Below, in pieces: positions 7,566 to 16,455 of a stretch of 20,331 nucleotides of DNA. The stretch spans positions 7,501 to 27,831 of the forward strand of contig RPFO01001031.1 in the NCBI GenBank assembly GCA_009746045.1. The letters are read 5' to 3'. The stretch comes from Mesostigma viride (lineage: Eukaryota > Streptophyta > Mesostigmatophyceae > Mesostigmatales > Mesostigmataceae). The notes under the pieces were generated by a model. That model saw only the letters and a list, made by a program, of their open reading frames with translations, was not told the origin of the DNA and did no database searches. Within the stretch, counting starts at the first letter, position 1; each line of letters starts with the position of its first letter. The position numbers and the translations under genes are program-made.

Positions 7566-8397
7566 GAATACCCATTTACCCGGAAAATCGTGTTGATCAG
7601 CAACACTCGTAAATCTTTGAATAAATAATTTACACTTACAAGATGCTTACTTTGATTGAGCTTCTTGACGCTAAGTAGCTTGTTCGCTGTTTCCATGATA
7701 AAAGCGTTCATGACTGACGACCGACCATGCGCTGTCGGGCGTCGAGTCGATCGTGACAGCGGACGTCACTCTGAAGGGGTAGGCTTTATACTCTGATAAT
7801 CACGGCGTGCCAATAGACATCAATGATGCTGGCTGGTCGTTGGAGCCAGTACTAGAACGACCCTCGCGACAAAAATGCTATCGCTGTTTCGGTAGACGAC
7901 TCCAAAGTAGGCTACATAGCCGTGGAGGAGGCTTCCATGTTTATTGTTTGCTCCGCTATCGGATGCCGGCTCGATCTCGCCATGGAGTTGGTCGGGACAA
8001 GGAAGAAGCTCCAGCCTTGAAATTGCTGGCGAATTCTCCGAGCGATATTTACCCTTGTACACGGAAATGTAGGTGACATAGCAAGTTACGCATCTCCAAG
8101 CCCAGGTTGCCATTTTAGACGGTTTACATTACTACACTTGTTTGCATTGCACAAGCGTTTACAATTCATGCATGCTTAAATCCTCGACAAGTTTGAATGA
8201 TAATGCATGATCGACTCAGTCCCAAGGACAAATGAAGTGTTAGGAAGCTTATCGATTCTGGTGATATCAAAAAGTTTTTGTGACCATGGACAGAGATGTC
8301 GCTTGACGTTAATCAAACTCACTCATACATGGTTGTCTCCGGCTTGATACATGCAACGCAAACATTATCAAGTTTGCACATGCCCTTCTGCCCTTCA
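7566..8397. other. Flanking DNA, no gene recognised
   Basis: Sequence outside the YR element. Short frames exist on both strands (for example 7807-8076 plus), but they overlap one another, lack recognisable motifs, and look like chance. No repeat or RNA gene seen. Confidence 0.4.
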
Positions 8398-9816
8398 GCC
8401 CTTGCCCTTGCCCTTGCCCTTGCCCTTGCCCTTGCCCTTGCCCTTGCCCTTGCCCTTGCCCTTGCCCTTGCCCTTGCCCTTGCCCTTGCCCTTGCCCTTG
8501 CCCTTGCCCTTGCCCTTGCCCTTGCCCTTGCCCTTGCCCTTGCCCTTGCCCTTGCCCTTGCCCTTGCCCTTGCCCTTGCCCTTGCCCTTAATTGCCCTTG
8601 CCCTTGCCCTTGCCCTTGCCCTTGCCCTTGCCCTTGCCCTAATTGCCCTTGCCCTTGCCCTTGCCCTAATTGCCCTTGCCCTTGCCCTTGCCCTTGCCCT
8701 TGCCCTTGCCCTTGCCCTTGCCCTTGCCCTTGCCCTTGCCCTGGCCCTTGCCCTTGCCCTTGCCCTTGCCCTAGCTTGCCCTTGCCCTTGCCCTTGCCCT
8801 TGCCCTTGCCCTTGCCCTTGCCCTTGCCCTTGCCCTTGCCCTTGCCCTTGCCCTTGCCCTTGCCCTTGCCCTTGCCCTTGCCCTTGCCCTTGCCCTTGCC
8901 CTTGCCCTTGCCCTTGCCCTTGCCCTTGCCCTTGCCCTTGCCCTTGCCCTTGCCCTTGCCCTTGCCCTTGCCCTTGCCCTTGCCCTTGCCCTTGCCCTTG
9001 CCCTTGCCCTTGCCCTTGCCCTTGCCCTTGCCCTTGCCCTTGCCCTTGCCCTTGCCCTTGCCCTTGCCCTTGCCCTTGCCCTTGCCCTTGCCCTTGCCCT
9101 TGCCCTTGCCCTTGCCCTTGCCCTTGCCCTTGCCCTTGCCCTTGCCCTTGCCCTTGCCCTTGCCCTTGCCCTTGCCCTTGCCCTTAATTGCCCTTGCCCT
9201 TGCCCTTGCCCTTGCCCTTGCCCTTGCCCTTGCCCTTGCCCTTGCCCTTAATTGCCCTTGCCCTTAATTGCCCTTGCCCTTGCCCTTGCCCTTGCCCTTG
9301 CCCTTGCCCTTGCCCTTGCCCTTAATTGCCCTTGCCCTTGCCCTTGCCCTTGCCCTTGCCCTTGCCCTTGCCCTTGCCCTTGCCCTTGCCCTTGCCCTTG
9401 CCCTTGCCCTTGCCCTTGCCCTTGCCCTTGCCCTTGCCCTTGCCCTTGCCCTTGCCCTTGCCCTTGCCCTTGCCCTTGCCCTTAATTGCCCTTGCCCTTG
9501 CCCTTGCCCTTGCCCTTGCCCTTGCCCTTGCCCTTGCCCTTAATTGCCCTTGCCCTTGCCCTTGCCCTTGCCCTTGCCCTTGCCCTTGCCCTTGCCCTTG
9601 CGCCCTTGCCCTTGCCCTTGCCCTTGCCCTTGCCCTTGCCCTTGCCCTTGCCCTTGCCCTTGCCCTTGCCCTTGCCCTTGCCCTTGCCCTTGCCCTTGCC
9701 CTAATTGCCCTTGCCCTTGCCCTTGCCCTTGCCCTTGCCCTTGCCCTTAATTGCCCTTGCCCTTGCCCTTGCCCTTGCCCTTGCCCTTGCCCTTGCCCTT
9801 GCCCTTAATTGCCCTT
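8398..9816. repeat. (TTGCCC)n hexanucleotide array 1
   Basis: About 1.4 kb, or some 235 units, of TTGCCC. The interruptions are almost all the same event, a 4-nt AATT insertion giving CCCTTAATTGCCC (for example at 9186, 9250, 9266, 9324, 9484, 9542, 9749, 9807), plus a few TAATT, CTGG and GCGCCC variants. The long Leu-Pro, Ala-Leu and Cys-Pro frames here are by-products of a 6-bp period and are not genes. The minus strand is (GGGCAA)n. Confidence 0.97.
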
Positions 9817-9990
9817 CAATTACAATTCGTTCAAGTGGCCCGCCGGAGCGGCTGTACAATTTTTCCCAGTGAGCGCGCTGCCAAGTGTACTTGTGGGCAA
9901 ATTTTTAGGTGCCCCGTCACTTCGAGGTACTAAAAATTAGGCTACGGTACGAATTCAGCGAATTTCAGCGAATTTTCAGTCGAACCAAAG

Positions 9991-10182
9991 GAAGTGACGC
10001 CAACTACCAAAACTTTTCCGTTACGAATTTTCAGCCCAACACTCGCGCAAAATGAAGTGACGGCAACTACCAAAAAGTTTCCGTTACGAATTTTCACTCC
10101 CACACGTTTGCACAAGAGGAAGTGACGGCAACTACCAAACAGTTTCCGTTACGAATTTTCAGTCCCACACTTCGCGCAAATT
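9991..10182 (+). repeat. Three tandem copies of a 63-65-bp unit
   Basis: Copies begin at 9991, 10054 and 10119 with GAAGTGACG. Each contains CAACTACCAAA and TTTCCGTTACGAATTTTCA. Confidence 0.85.
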
Positions 10183-10484
10183 TTAGTAGGGCTGCACGCA
10201 AGCTACCTTTCAAAATTTTGCGCTAGTATGGAACGCATTTCATTCGTCTGGAGGAACGCTGCCCGCCAACTACCCCGTTCAGAATGTTCCGCCGAAATTT
10301 ACTTGAGATTTGGAAATCTGAACGTGCGCGCAAATTTTAGTAGGGCTGCACGCAAGCTACCTTTCAAAATTTTGCGCAAGTATGGAACGCAATTCATTCG
10401 TCCGGAGGAATGCTGCTCGTCAACTGCCCCCGTTCAGAAAGTTGCGCCGAACTTAACTTGAGATTTGGAAATCTGAACGTGCGG
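10173..10484 (+). repeat. Two tandem copies of a unit of about 154 bp
   Basis: Copies start at 10173 and 10327 with CGCGCAAATTTTAGTAGGGC. Both end in GAGATTTGGAAATCTGAACG. They differ by scattered substitutions. The 78-residue frame across them is not a gene. Confidence 0.85.
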
Positions 10485-10603
10485 TTGGAGTTTCGCGGGG
10501 AAACCCAAGTTCCCTAGTAATTCACCAATGACGCGCTTCGAACACTTGTCCGCTAAAACCTAAGCAGCCGCTCCGGCTGGCCACTTAAACGAAACTTGAT
10601 AGT

Positions 10604-11251
10604 GCCCTTGCCCTTGCCCTTGCCCTTGCCCTTGCCCTTGCCCTTGCCCTTGCCCTTGCCCTTGCCCTTGCCCTTGCCCTTGCCCTTGCCCTTGCCCTTG
10701 CCCTTGCCCTTGCCCTTGCCCTTGCCCTTAATTGCCCTTGCCCTTGCCCTTGCCCTTGCCCTTGCCCTTGCCCTTGCCCTTGCCCTTAATTGCCCTTGCC
10801 CTTGCCCTTGCCCTTGCCCTTGCCCTTGCCCTTGCCCTTGCCCTTGCGCCCTTGCCCTTGCCCTTGCCCTTGCCCTTGCCCTTGCCCTTGCCCTTGCCCT
10901 TGCCTTTGCCCTTGCCCTTGCCCTTGCCCTTGCCCTTGCCCTTGCCCTAATTGCCCTTGCCCTTGCCCTTGCCCTTGCCCTTGCCCTTGCCCTTAATTGC
11001 CCTTGCCCTTGCCCTTGCCCTTGCCCTTGCCCTTGCCCTTGCCCTTGCCCTTAATTGCCCTTGCCCTTGCCCTTGCCCTTGCCCTTGCCCTTGCCCTTGC
11101 CCTTGCCCTTGCCCTTGCCCTTGCCCTTGCCCTTGCCCTTGCCCTTGCCCTTGCCCTTGCCCTTGCCCTTGCCCTGGCCCTGGCCCTTGCCCTTGCCCTT
11201 GCCCTTGCCCTTGCCCTTGCCCTTGCCCTGGCCCTTGCCCTTGCCCTTGCC
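10604..11251. repeat. (TTGCCC)n hexanucleotide array 2
   Basis: About 108 units. Positions 10604-11062 copy array-1 positions 9358-9816 at a constant offset of 1246 bp, with all AATT interruptions and the GCGCCC variant in register and one substitution at 10905. Beyond 11062 the array continues on its own, with GCCCTGG variants near 11175-11230. Confidence 0.95.
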
Positions 11252-11670
11252 GTCTAGATGAGGGCAATCGATGATGGGATAGCTTAGGCATTACAGCTCA
11301 CTTGAAACGATATTAGCGCACACTGCAGAGCGTTATAGTACTTTCAGTTAGCTCTGGCACCTTGTGGCCATCAGCTTGCGCCATAATTAGCCGACGTCTT
11401 GAGCCCACCTCACATTTGTAGCATAAGCTATGCGTCGGCCTACCTATATGGTATTGCACTGACCAGTTGTATTGCAACCACAGTGTTGCGCCCCGGCATG
11501 ATCGATGCACCATGCCGTGGAGAGAGCACTCTGTGGCCTGCCCACTTGCGGCAGTGAGAGAAGCTAGGGCGCCCTCCCTCCTTCTCGCTGTGTATATAGG
11601 GTTGAAGGTTCCTTTACTCTGTATTGGCACCCACGTGACGCAGTCACGTGCTTATTAATTGATTTATTAA
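11252..11670. other. Inter-array spacer, no gene recognised
   Basis: No supported ORF. It holds a perfect inverted repeat CACGTGAC-GCA-GTCACGTG at 11632-11650, made of two G-box (CACGTG) cores, 20-30 bp downstream of a TATATAGG-like stretch (11592-11600). Function is unknown. Confidence 0.4.
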
Positions 11671-11759
11671 TTGCCCTTGCCCTTGCCCTTGCCCTTGCCC
11701 TTGCCCTTGCCCTTGCCCTTGCCCTTGCCCTTGCGTAAGTAAGTAAGTAAGTAAGTAAG
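11671..11759. repeat. (TTGCCC)n array 3 followed by (GTAA)6
   Basis: Roughly ten hexamer units (11671-11734) run directly into six GTAA units (11735-11759). An A/T-rich TTATTAATT stretch precedes the array. Confidence 0.9.
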
Positions 11760-11933
11760 AACTTGCGTGTCATGCGCAAAGGCATGCCACGGAGTACTAT
11801 GCTAATCTCATTAGGAAAATAATTACACAAAAGTTTAAACAAATATCGTCTGCATCATCCCCAACCGTTAAGCACTAGATGGGGATGTAATCCTCATCCG
11901 TGCTGTCCTCTACTGTAATGGCAGACGAGGCGG
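11760..11933. other. Short spacer between arrays 3 and 4
   Basis: Unique sequence with no gene or motif recognised. Confidence 0.4.
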
Positions 11934-12130
11934 CCCTTGCCCTTGCCCTTGCCCTTAATTGCCCTTAATTGCCCTTGCCCTTGCCCTTCATTGCCCTTAA
12001 TTGCCCTTAACTGCCCTTGCCCTTGCCCTTGCCCTTGCCCTTGCCCTTGCCCTTGCCCTTGCCCTTGCCCTTGCCCTTGCCCTTGCCCTTGCCCTTACCC
12101 TTGCCCTTAATTTTGCCCAAGGTTGCCCTT
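11934..12130. repeat. (TTGCCC)n array 4, diverged
   Basis: About 197 bp of hexamer units with more interruptions than the other arrays (several TTAATT, TCATT and TAACT variants). It fades out into TTTTGCCCAAGG at the right edge. Confidence 0.9.
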
Positions 12131-12243
12131 GCCATAAATATATCTCGATAGAGGTATGCCTCTTATTTTATTTCAAGGGACCTCTTAATTAATATCGCCC
12201 CCTGCCCTCCAACAATTTGACAATTTGACAAAAAGAGCCAACT

Positions 12244-12757
12244 TTACCCCGACTTCTTGGGTGCAAGTGCTAAATATTCCCATAATAAATAGAAAAATGG
12301 AAGACAGTTCCACGCAAGGCAACTGACTACCATGCGGATATATGCAGCACAAACAAAGGCTGGTTTGCGGCTACTGACCAGAGGCAGGTAGCTCTGCCAG
12401 TCATAACCATCAATACCCCATGGCAGCCAGAATTGTCGTGTGGCAACTTCAATCAGCATTTGGTCATAGAAGGTCTTCCTCCACGCTGCTAAGCGGCTCA
12501 TCCCCACTAAGCACATTCATGGTGAAGTCGAGGATGCTATTCATCCCCATATCGCCCGTGTGCAGCGCGTAGCGCTTCCTGGCGCGGTTTATAAGCCACC
12601 ACCACGTCGCCCGCTTAGGCCTTTTGCCGAGTAGGCCGCCGTAGCTTGGGGAAACGATGCCGCTTGGGACGCGAAATCCAGCACACTGAGAGGACGCGGG
12701 CGACTTGTTGGCCCCACCCGAGAGGGCGCGTGCGGATGTGCGCTCTCGCAGTGCCGC
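12244..12757 (-). pseudogene. Coding-like fragment of unknown family, one frame change
   Basis: On the minus strand, 12757 to 12464 is open and reads coding-like: FRVPSGIVSPSYGGLLGKRP, RARKRYALHTGDMGMNSILD and DEPLSSVEEDLL, then stop. Shifting one frame near 12475 continues as FYDQMLIEVATRQFWLPWGI, DGYDWQSYLPLVSSRKPAFV and on to TAA at 12246-12244. The two frames overlap by about 50 bp and join smoothly at the DLL/YDQ region, which suggests one protein broken by a single indel or by a missed intron. A frame opening with no start codon suggests an internal exon or a truncated copy. I do not recognise the family. Confidence 0.35.
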
Positions 12758-12964
12758 CTATTTGGGATACCTGATGATTCCAAGAAAGAAGGAACATTGC
12801 CGAGCGGTTAGTACAGAAATAGGAAATCGCCCAGACTCTCCTAGCTGGTGAAGCAGTTGATCAAGCCTGTGTGACTGCCTGTTTGTTTGCTGTCAACAAA
12901 CAATAAGGGACAAAAGATACGCTCACTTAATTCTGTACCCTGCAAACAACCCCAATATCCCAAT

Positions 12965-13157
12965 GGAGGCACATGCAACGAGAAGTGAATCCGTAGTAGG
13001 AGCACAGCAAACTCGAATCGTGAATCTGTGATGAGGAGGCACATGCAAAACGAATAGGTGAATCTCCTGTGAGGAGCACTGCAACGAATTAGTGAATCCG
13101 TGATGAGGAGCACATGCAAACGGAATAGGTGAATCCGTGATGAGGAGCACGGCTACA
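12965..13157. repeat. Minisatellite, about 34-38-bp unit, five or more imperfect copies
   Basis: Units carry GTGAATCCGTGATGAGGAGC followed by ACATGCAAACG. GTGAAT cores fall at 12985, 13020, 13058, 13092 and 13129. Copies differ by substitutions and single-base indels. Confidence 0.85.
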
Positions 13158-13506
13158 ACGGTGTGGCATCATTTCCTCAGTGGCAGGTGCGGCTCATTAC
13201 ATAGCGGCAGCGGAGGACCTAGCACACACCAACCCACACCACTATGCAGCCCGTCTACCCTGCCCCCGCAAATCCCTAGCTAGGCAAACCTTGTCCACCC
13301 TGGCCATTCTAAAACCTTTTCAGGTGCTAGGCAATTGTAGTGCCTAGCAGAACGTCAAGTGACAGCCACCACACAGACATACAGCAGACCCCGTCGGCTC
13401 GCCAAAAAGCATCCGGTGCACTTTGAGGAACGTCGGGGCCCGATAAAACCAAAGTCTAAAACAGGTTGCCCCACACACCGCCTCACCACCACGTTCGTCG
13501 GTCAAT
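13158..13506. other. Unique stretch with a perfect hairpin
   Basis: No gene recognised. TGCTAGGCA (13325-13333) and TGCCTAGCA (13341-13349) form a perfect 9-bp stem with a 7-nt loop. Confidence 0.45.
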
Positions 13507-13990
13507 ACATCAAAGCCAACTACACGCATCAAGCCACAAAAACGCTTCAAGGCCACAAAAACGCCATCAAGCCACGACCGCATCAAGCCAATACACGGCT
13601 TCAAGCCACAAAAACGGCATCAAAGCCCACATACCGCGTCAAAGCCACATACACGCCTCAAGCCACGTACAACGCCTCAAGGCCACAATAACGCCATCAA
13701 GCCACATAAACGCATCAAGGCCACAACACGCCATAGGCCACATACACGCCTTGTCAAGCCACATCACGAGTCTCAAAAGCCACAAAAACTCATCAAGCCA
13801 CATACACGCGTTCAAGCCCACAACACGCATTCAAGCCCCACTACACGCATTCAGCCAACTACACGCCTCAAGCCACCTACCGCGTGAAGCTACATACACA
13901 ACATCAAGCCACATACCACGAGTTCAAGCCACATACCGGCATTTCAAGCCACATACACGCTCAAGCCCACATACCGCGTCAAGCACCTCC
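13507..13990. repeat. Degenerate minisatellite, about 19-21-bp unit
   Basis: More than twenty copies of a unit close to CATCAAGCCACATACACGC. Early copies favour CACAAAAACG and later ones CACATACACGC. Length variation is mostly one- or two-base indels. Overlapping frames such as 13466-14209 are produced by the repeat and are not genes. Confidence 0.9.
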
Positions 13991-14377
13991 TTGTGCCGCC
14001 TCCACCGCCGACCGCCAAGGCCCTACCCCCTGCGACCACCGATGACGCACAGGGGGGCATCCGTGGGCACGCGGTGGATTGGTGACGCGTCAGTATCAGC
14101 GTGCGGTTGCGGGGTGGCCCCGCCACCCGGCCCCCCTCCCGCCCCTTGCTGCCCCCCATCCCCAGCCCTGGTCTTAGCCCCCCGATTTTCCGCTGGGCAG
14201 CTTGTTTGAGGGAATGGGAGGGCGGGGCCTTCCGGTCGGGCCCTTGGAACCTTTGAAGGGGTTAAGCGCACCCCCCTGTGCTATACCGATGACCGCGCCA
14301 CACAAGGCAGCCATTGACCGGTTACGCCCAAAGGAGACCTGCCAAGGGACTCCGTGCTTGGGCCGTTGCGGGCCCGC
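13991..14377. other. C- and G-run-rich unique sequence, no gene
   Basis: Contains many CCCC and GGGG runs (for example 14124-14185) on the plus strand. No convincing coding frame. It could be the 5' region of the ORF that starts at 14378. Confidence 0.35.
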
Positions 14378-14894
14378 ATGTTGGGGCCGTCCCCGCGGTG
14401 CCTCCTCGTAGCAATGTTAAAACGGACACTTGCGTGGCCTCGAAAATGCTTAGCGGAAGAGCAGCCGCCACACAAACGGCGTGCTGTCGTGCTCAGTGAA
14501 CAGAAGGGCCCTGCAGAGCGAACCCTCGGGTCAACGCGTACGAGGCGGGCCCATGTTTACGAGAGGAACAGGGCACTATACCCAATACAAGAAGAACTCG
14601 GTACGTATGACAGGCATGCCCAGGCAGTGACACGTCGAGGGCAAGTATTCAAGAGGCTTAGCTGGCGTGGTGTACACCTATTAAGGGCAATGATGTTGTA
14701 CCAAAGGATGAATGATATATCAAAGAACACCCGGCAGGTATGGGTAGAGGAGGCAAAGTATTCCATGAGGAAAGGCAAATTCGTCTGAATACAAGAAAAA
14801 AGCCATATCACAGGAGGATGTGCAACGTGTGAAAGCGAGAGGATTGCAAAATAGTAAGCCAAGATCATCTAGGGCCTCCGGCGAGAAGCGATGA
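14378..14894 (+). pseudogene. Coding-like ORF of unknown function, basic, one frame change
   Basis: The first in-frame ATG is 14378, with a second at 14414. The frame runs to TGA 14786-14788 and reads like protein: PPHKRRAVVLSEQKGPAERT, RAHVYERNRALYPIQEELGT, HLLRAMMLYQRMNDISKNTR, VWVEEAKYSMRKGKF. Shifting one frame at about 14780 continues sensibly as SSEYKKKAISQEDVQRVKAR, GLQNSKPRSSRASGEKR, then TGA 14892-14894. Together that is about 172 residues, strongly basic (Arg/Lys-rich) with an HKRR cluster near residue 33 that could be nuclear-targeting or nucleic-acid binding. I recognise no family. It might be the N-terminal part of a transposon protein whose catalytic part has been lost. Confidence 0.4.
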
Positions 14895-15768
14895 CGCCAT
14901 AGGCACCGAGAAGAGCGGCAGTTGGTGTATAGCAAATAGTAGCATAGAATGGAGGAGCCTAACCGGGGACCAAGGGCATTTGTGTAACAATGAGATTGGA
15001 GCACACCACATAGGACCATGCAAATAGGAGGTAGATCCTCGCCCCGCGGGAGGCACGGGCCAGTCCCTGTGGTAGCCCAAAGCCAACATTGAATCCTCCT
15101 AACACCCAAAAGAAACTTTTGGAGCATGGGTTAGGAGATAGTATGACTACTACTTTTATCTGCGCTGAGCTACACCATCAACCAGGACTTAGGGCCAATG
15201 CTCGCGTCCAGCCACTGCCGATGTGCATGATTGTCTAAGTCGGCGCCTAAAGCCATTACGTCTAGGGCTCCCTGTGCTATTTGCTACACTGCTCTCATGG
15301 GCATTCCTGAAAAACCTCAGGCAATGATTGCTGTCACAGCTTGCCAAACACTATGAAAAAACGCCCTCACCAAACGCACCTACAGTGGCTTGGCTCGCTA
15401 CGCCCAACATCTCGCAAAAGTCCCAACACCACAATCAATGACAATTGTGCCCATGCCCTCAACCTGCTCGTAAGACGATCGCCCACAAGTGCAAAGCGTC
15501 GGTCACCATTTGTACACAGTGCGGCGAATTCAAATCATCAGGTAGCACAAGAGAAACTGCCGCAACGCCAGATGGCCGTTAGCCATTTGGCACTGCTAAC
15601 AGCCTTCGGACCTGCCCGCCGCCACGTCGGCTGTGAGGGGCCATGCTGCGGGGCATTGAGGGGCAAGAGAAGACGCAGGCAGGACGCACCGATGGCAACA
15701 GTAAAACGTGCACATTGGAGCCGAGATGGGACAGAGATTTAATTACTTAACAACCAATAACTCAGTAA
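14895..15768. other. No recognised gene; one Arg-rich frame
   Basis: A plus-strand frame 15341-15742 (133 aa) is Arg/Ser/Pro-rich (for example NLLVRRSPTSAKRRSPFVHS) with no known motif. It could be chance. No repeat or RNA gene seen. Confidence 0.3.
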
Positions 15769-15936
15769 AAATGGGTAAGGTTCAGTGATGAGGTTTGGAA
15801 CCTGGGACTGGTTCATGAGGGAGGGATCCGGCGGTACCAAGCCGGAAGGGAAGATTGGCAACCACTGGAATGGAACCCTCACAGGACGTGGGTGCAGCAA
15901 AGCAGTTATTGGAGTACAACACCCAAAACATTGTAA
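15769..15936 (+). pseudogene. Tc1/mariner-like transposase fragment
   Basis: The frame reads KWVRFSDEVWNLG, EGGIRRYQAGREDWQPLEWN, PHRTWVQ and stops at TAA 15934-15936. The (K)WVxFSDE block followed by a basic RRY and GxE..xPxxW spacing matches the first catalytic-Asp region of Tc1/mariner DDE transposases (Asp codon 15787-15789). An in-frame TAA lies directly upstream, and no second or third catalytic acid is visible downstream, so this is a relic. It could also come from a related DDE family. The assignment rests on one motif region. Confidence 0.4.
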
Positions 15937-16264
15937 TTTGTTCTTTGAATTTGTCAAAACTTGAGGCACCTTTCGACCTTAATCCTTCAAGGAACACCTT
16001 AGGAAGTGAACTCAGACACTGAAAACCGGCATTGTTGGCTTATTAAAGATCTCCACCAAATAAGTGCAGAAGGGAAAAAGGACCCAGGCTATTTGGAACA
16101 CACCAGCGCCATGTAGCAATGCTAGGGTAAAAAAAAAAGGCATAGATTGGAAGAGCCGCGATCCCACCCTGGGGCACTTCCTCCTCGCCCGCGGCACAAC
16201 AGCCTGCAGCACGACAGCACTGCCCATGTCCCGGTTGTTACAGTCCGCGCTACGGCCACCAAAA
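15937..16264. other. No gene recognised
   Basis: It may hold further transposase debris downstream of the Tc1-like block, but no catalytic motif is visible. An A10 homopolymer run lies near 16129-16138. Confidence 0.3.
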
Positions 16265-16455
16265 CAAAACATTGCCTATGCATAGTAACAAAAAATACAT
16301 TGCATATACAAGAATACATGCATAATAACCAAGGAATACATTGCATCACTGAACAAAGCAACTACATCGCTCCCAGGTAACACAATCCCAACTACATGCA
16401 TAAATCACAGAATACATCGCATTAGTAAACAAAAATTACATACATAAAACACAAA
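16265..16455. repeat. Degenerate A/T-rich minisatellite, about 20-30-bp unit
   Basis: Repeated AATACATTGCAT / AACTACATGCAT / AATACATCGCAT cores separated by A- and C-rich linkers of variable length. Confidence 0.7.

Larger units (their letters stand above)
9826..10593. mobile_element. TIR element with internal tandem repeats, embedded in the hexamer array
   Basis: Ends 9826-9854 and 10565-10593 are inverted repeats matching at 27 of 29 positions (tip TTCGTTYAAGTGGCC). The 768-bp interior has no plausible coding capacity. It consists largely of two tandem repeat families. No clear target-site duplication flanks it: ATTACAA on the left and ACTTGAT on the right. It is probably a non-autonomous DNA transposon (MITE-like). 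A foldback satellite unit is the alternative. Confidence 0.65.

Noticed and set aside
8296-9933. Long Leu-Pro / Ala-Leu / Cys-Pro repeat ORFs (up to 323 aa) and similar ones at 10596-11291
   Set aside because: They are by-products of a stop-free 6-bp repeat read in three frames. Every 4-nt interruption rotates the frame, there is no non-repeat coding sequence around them, and both strands are open.
10228-10461. 78-aa ORF in the TIR element
   Set aside because: It spans two copies of a 154-bp tandem repeat and shows no motif.
8398-12130. Telomere or CRISPR-like array
   Set aside because: TTGCCC is not the known algal or plant telomere repeat (TTTAGGG or TTTTAGGG types) and the arrays are internal. 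There are no spacers between repeats, so it is not CRISPR.
13466-14209. 247-aa His/Ser-rich ORF
   Set aside because: Most of it is translation of a degenerate 20-bp minisatellite. The composition follows the repeat.
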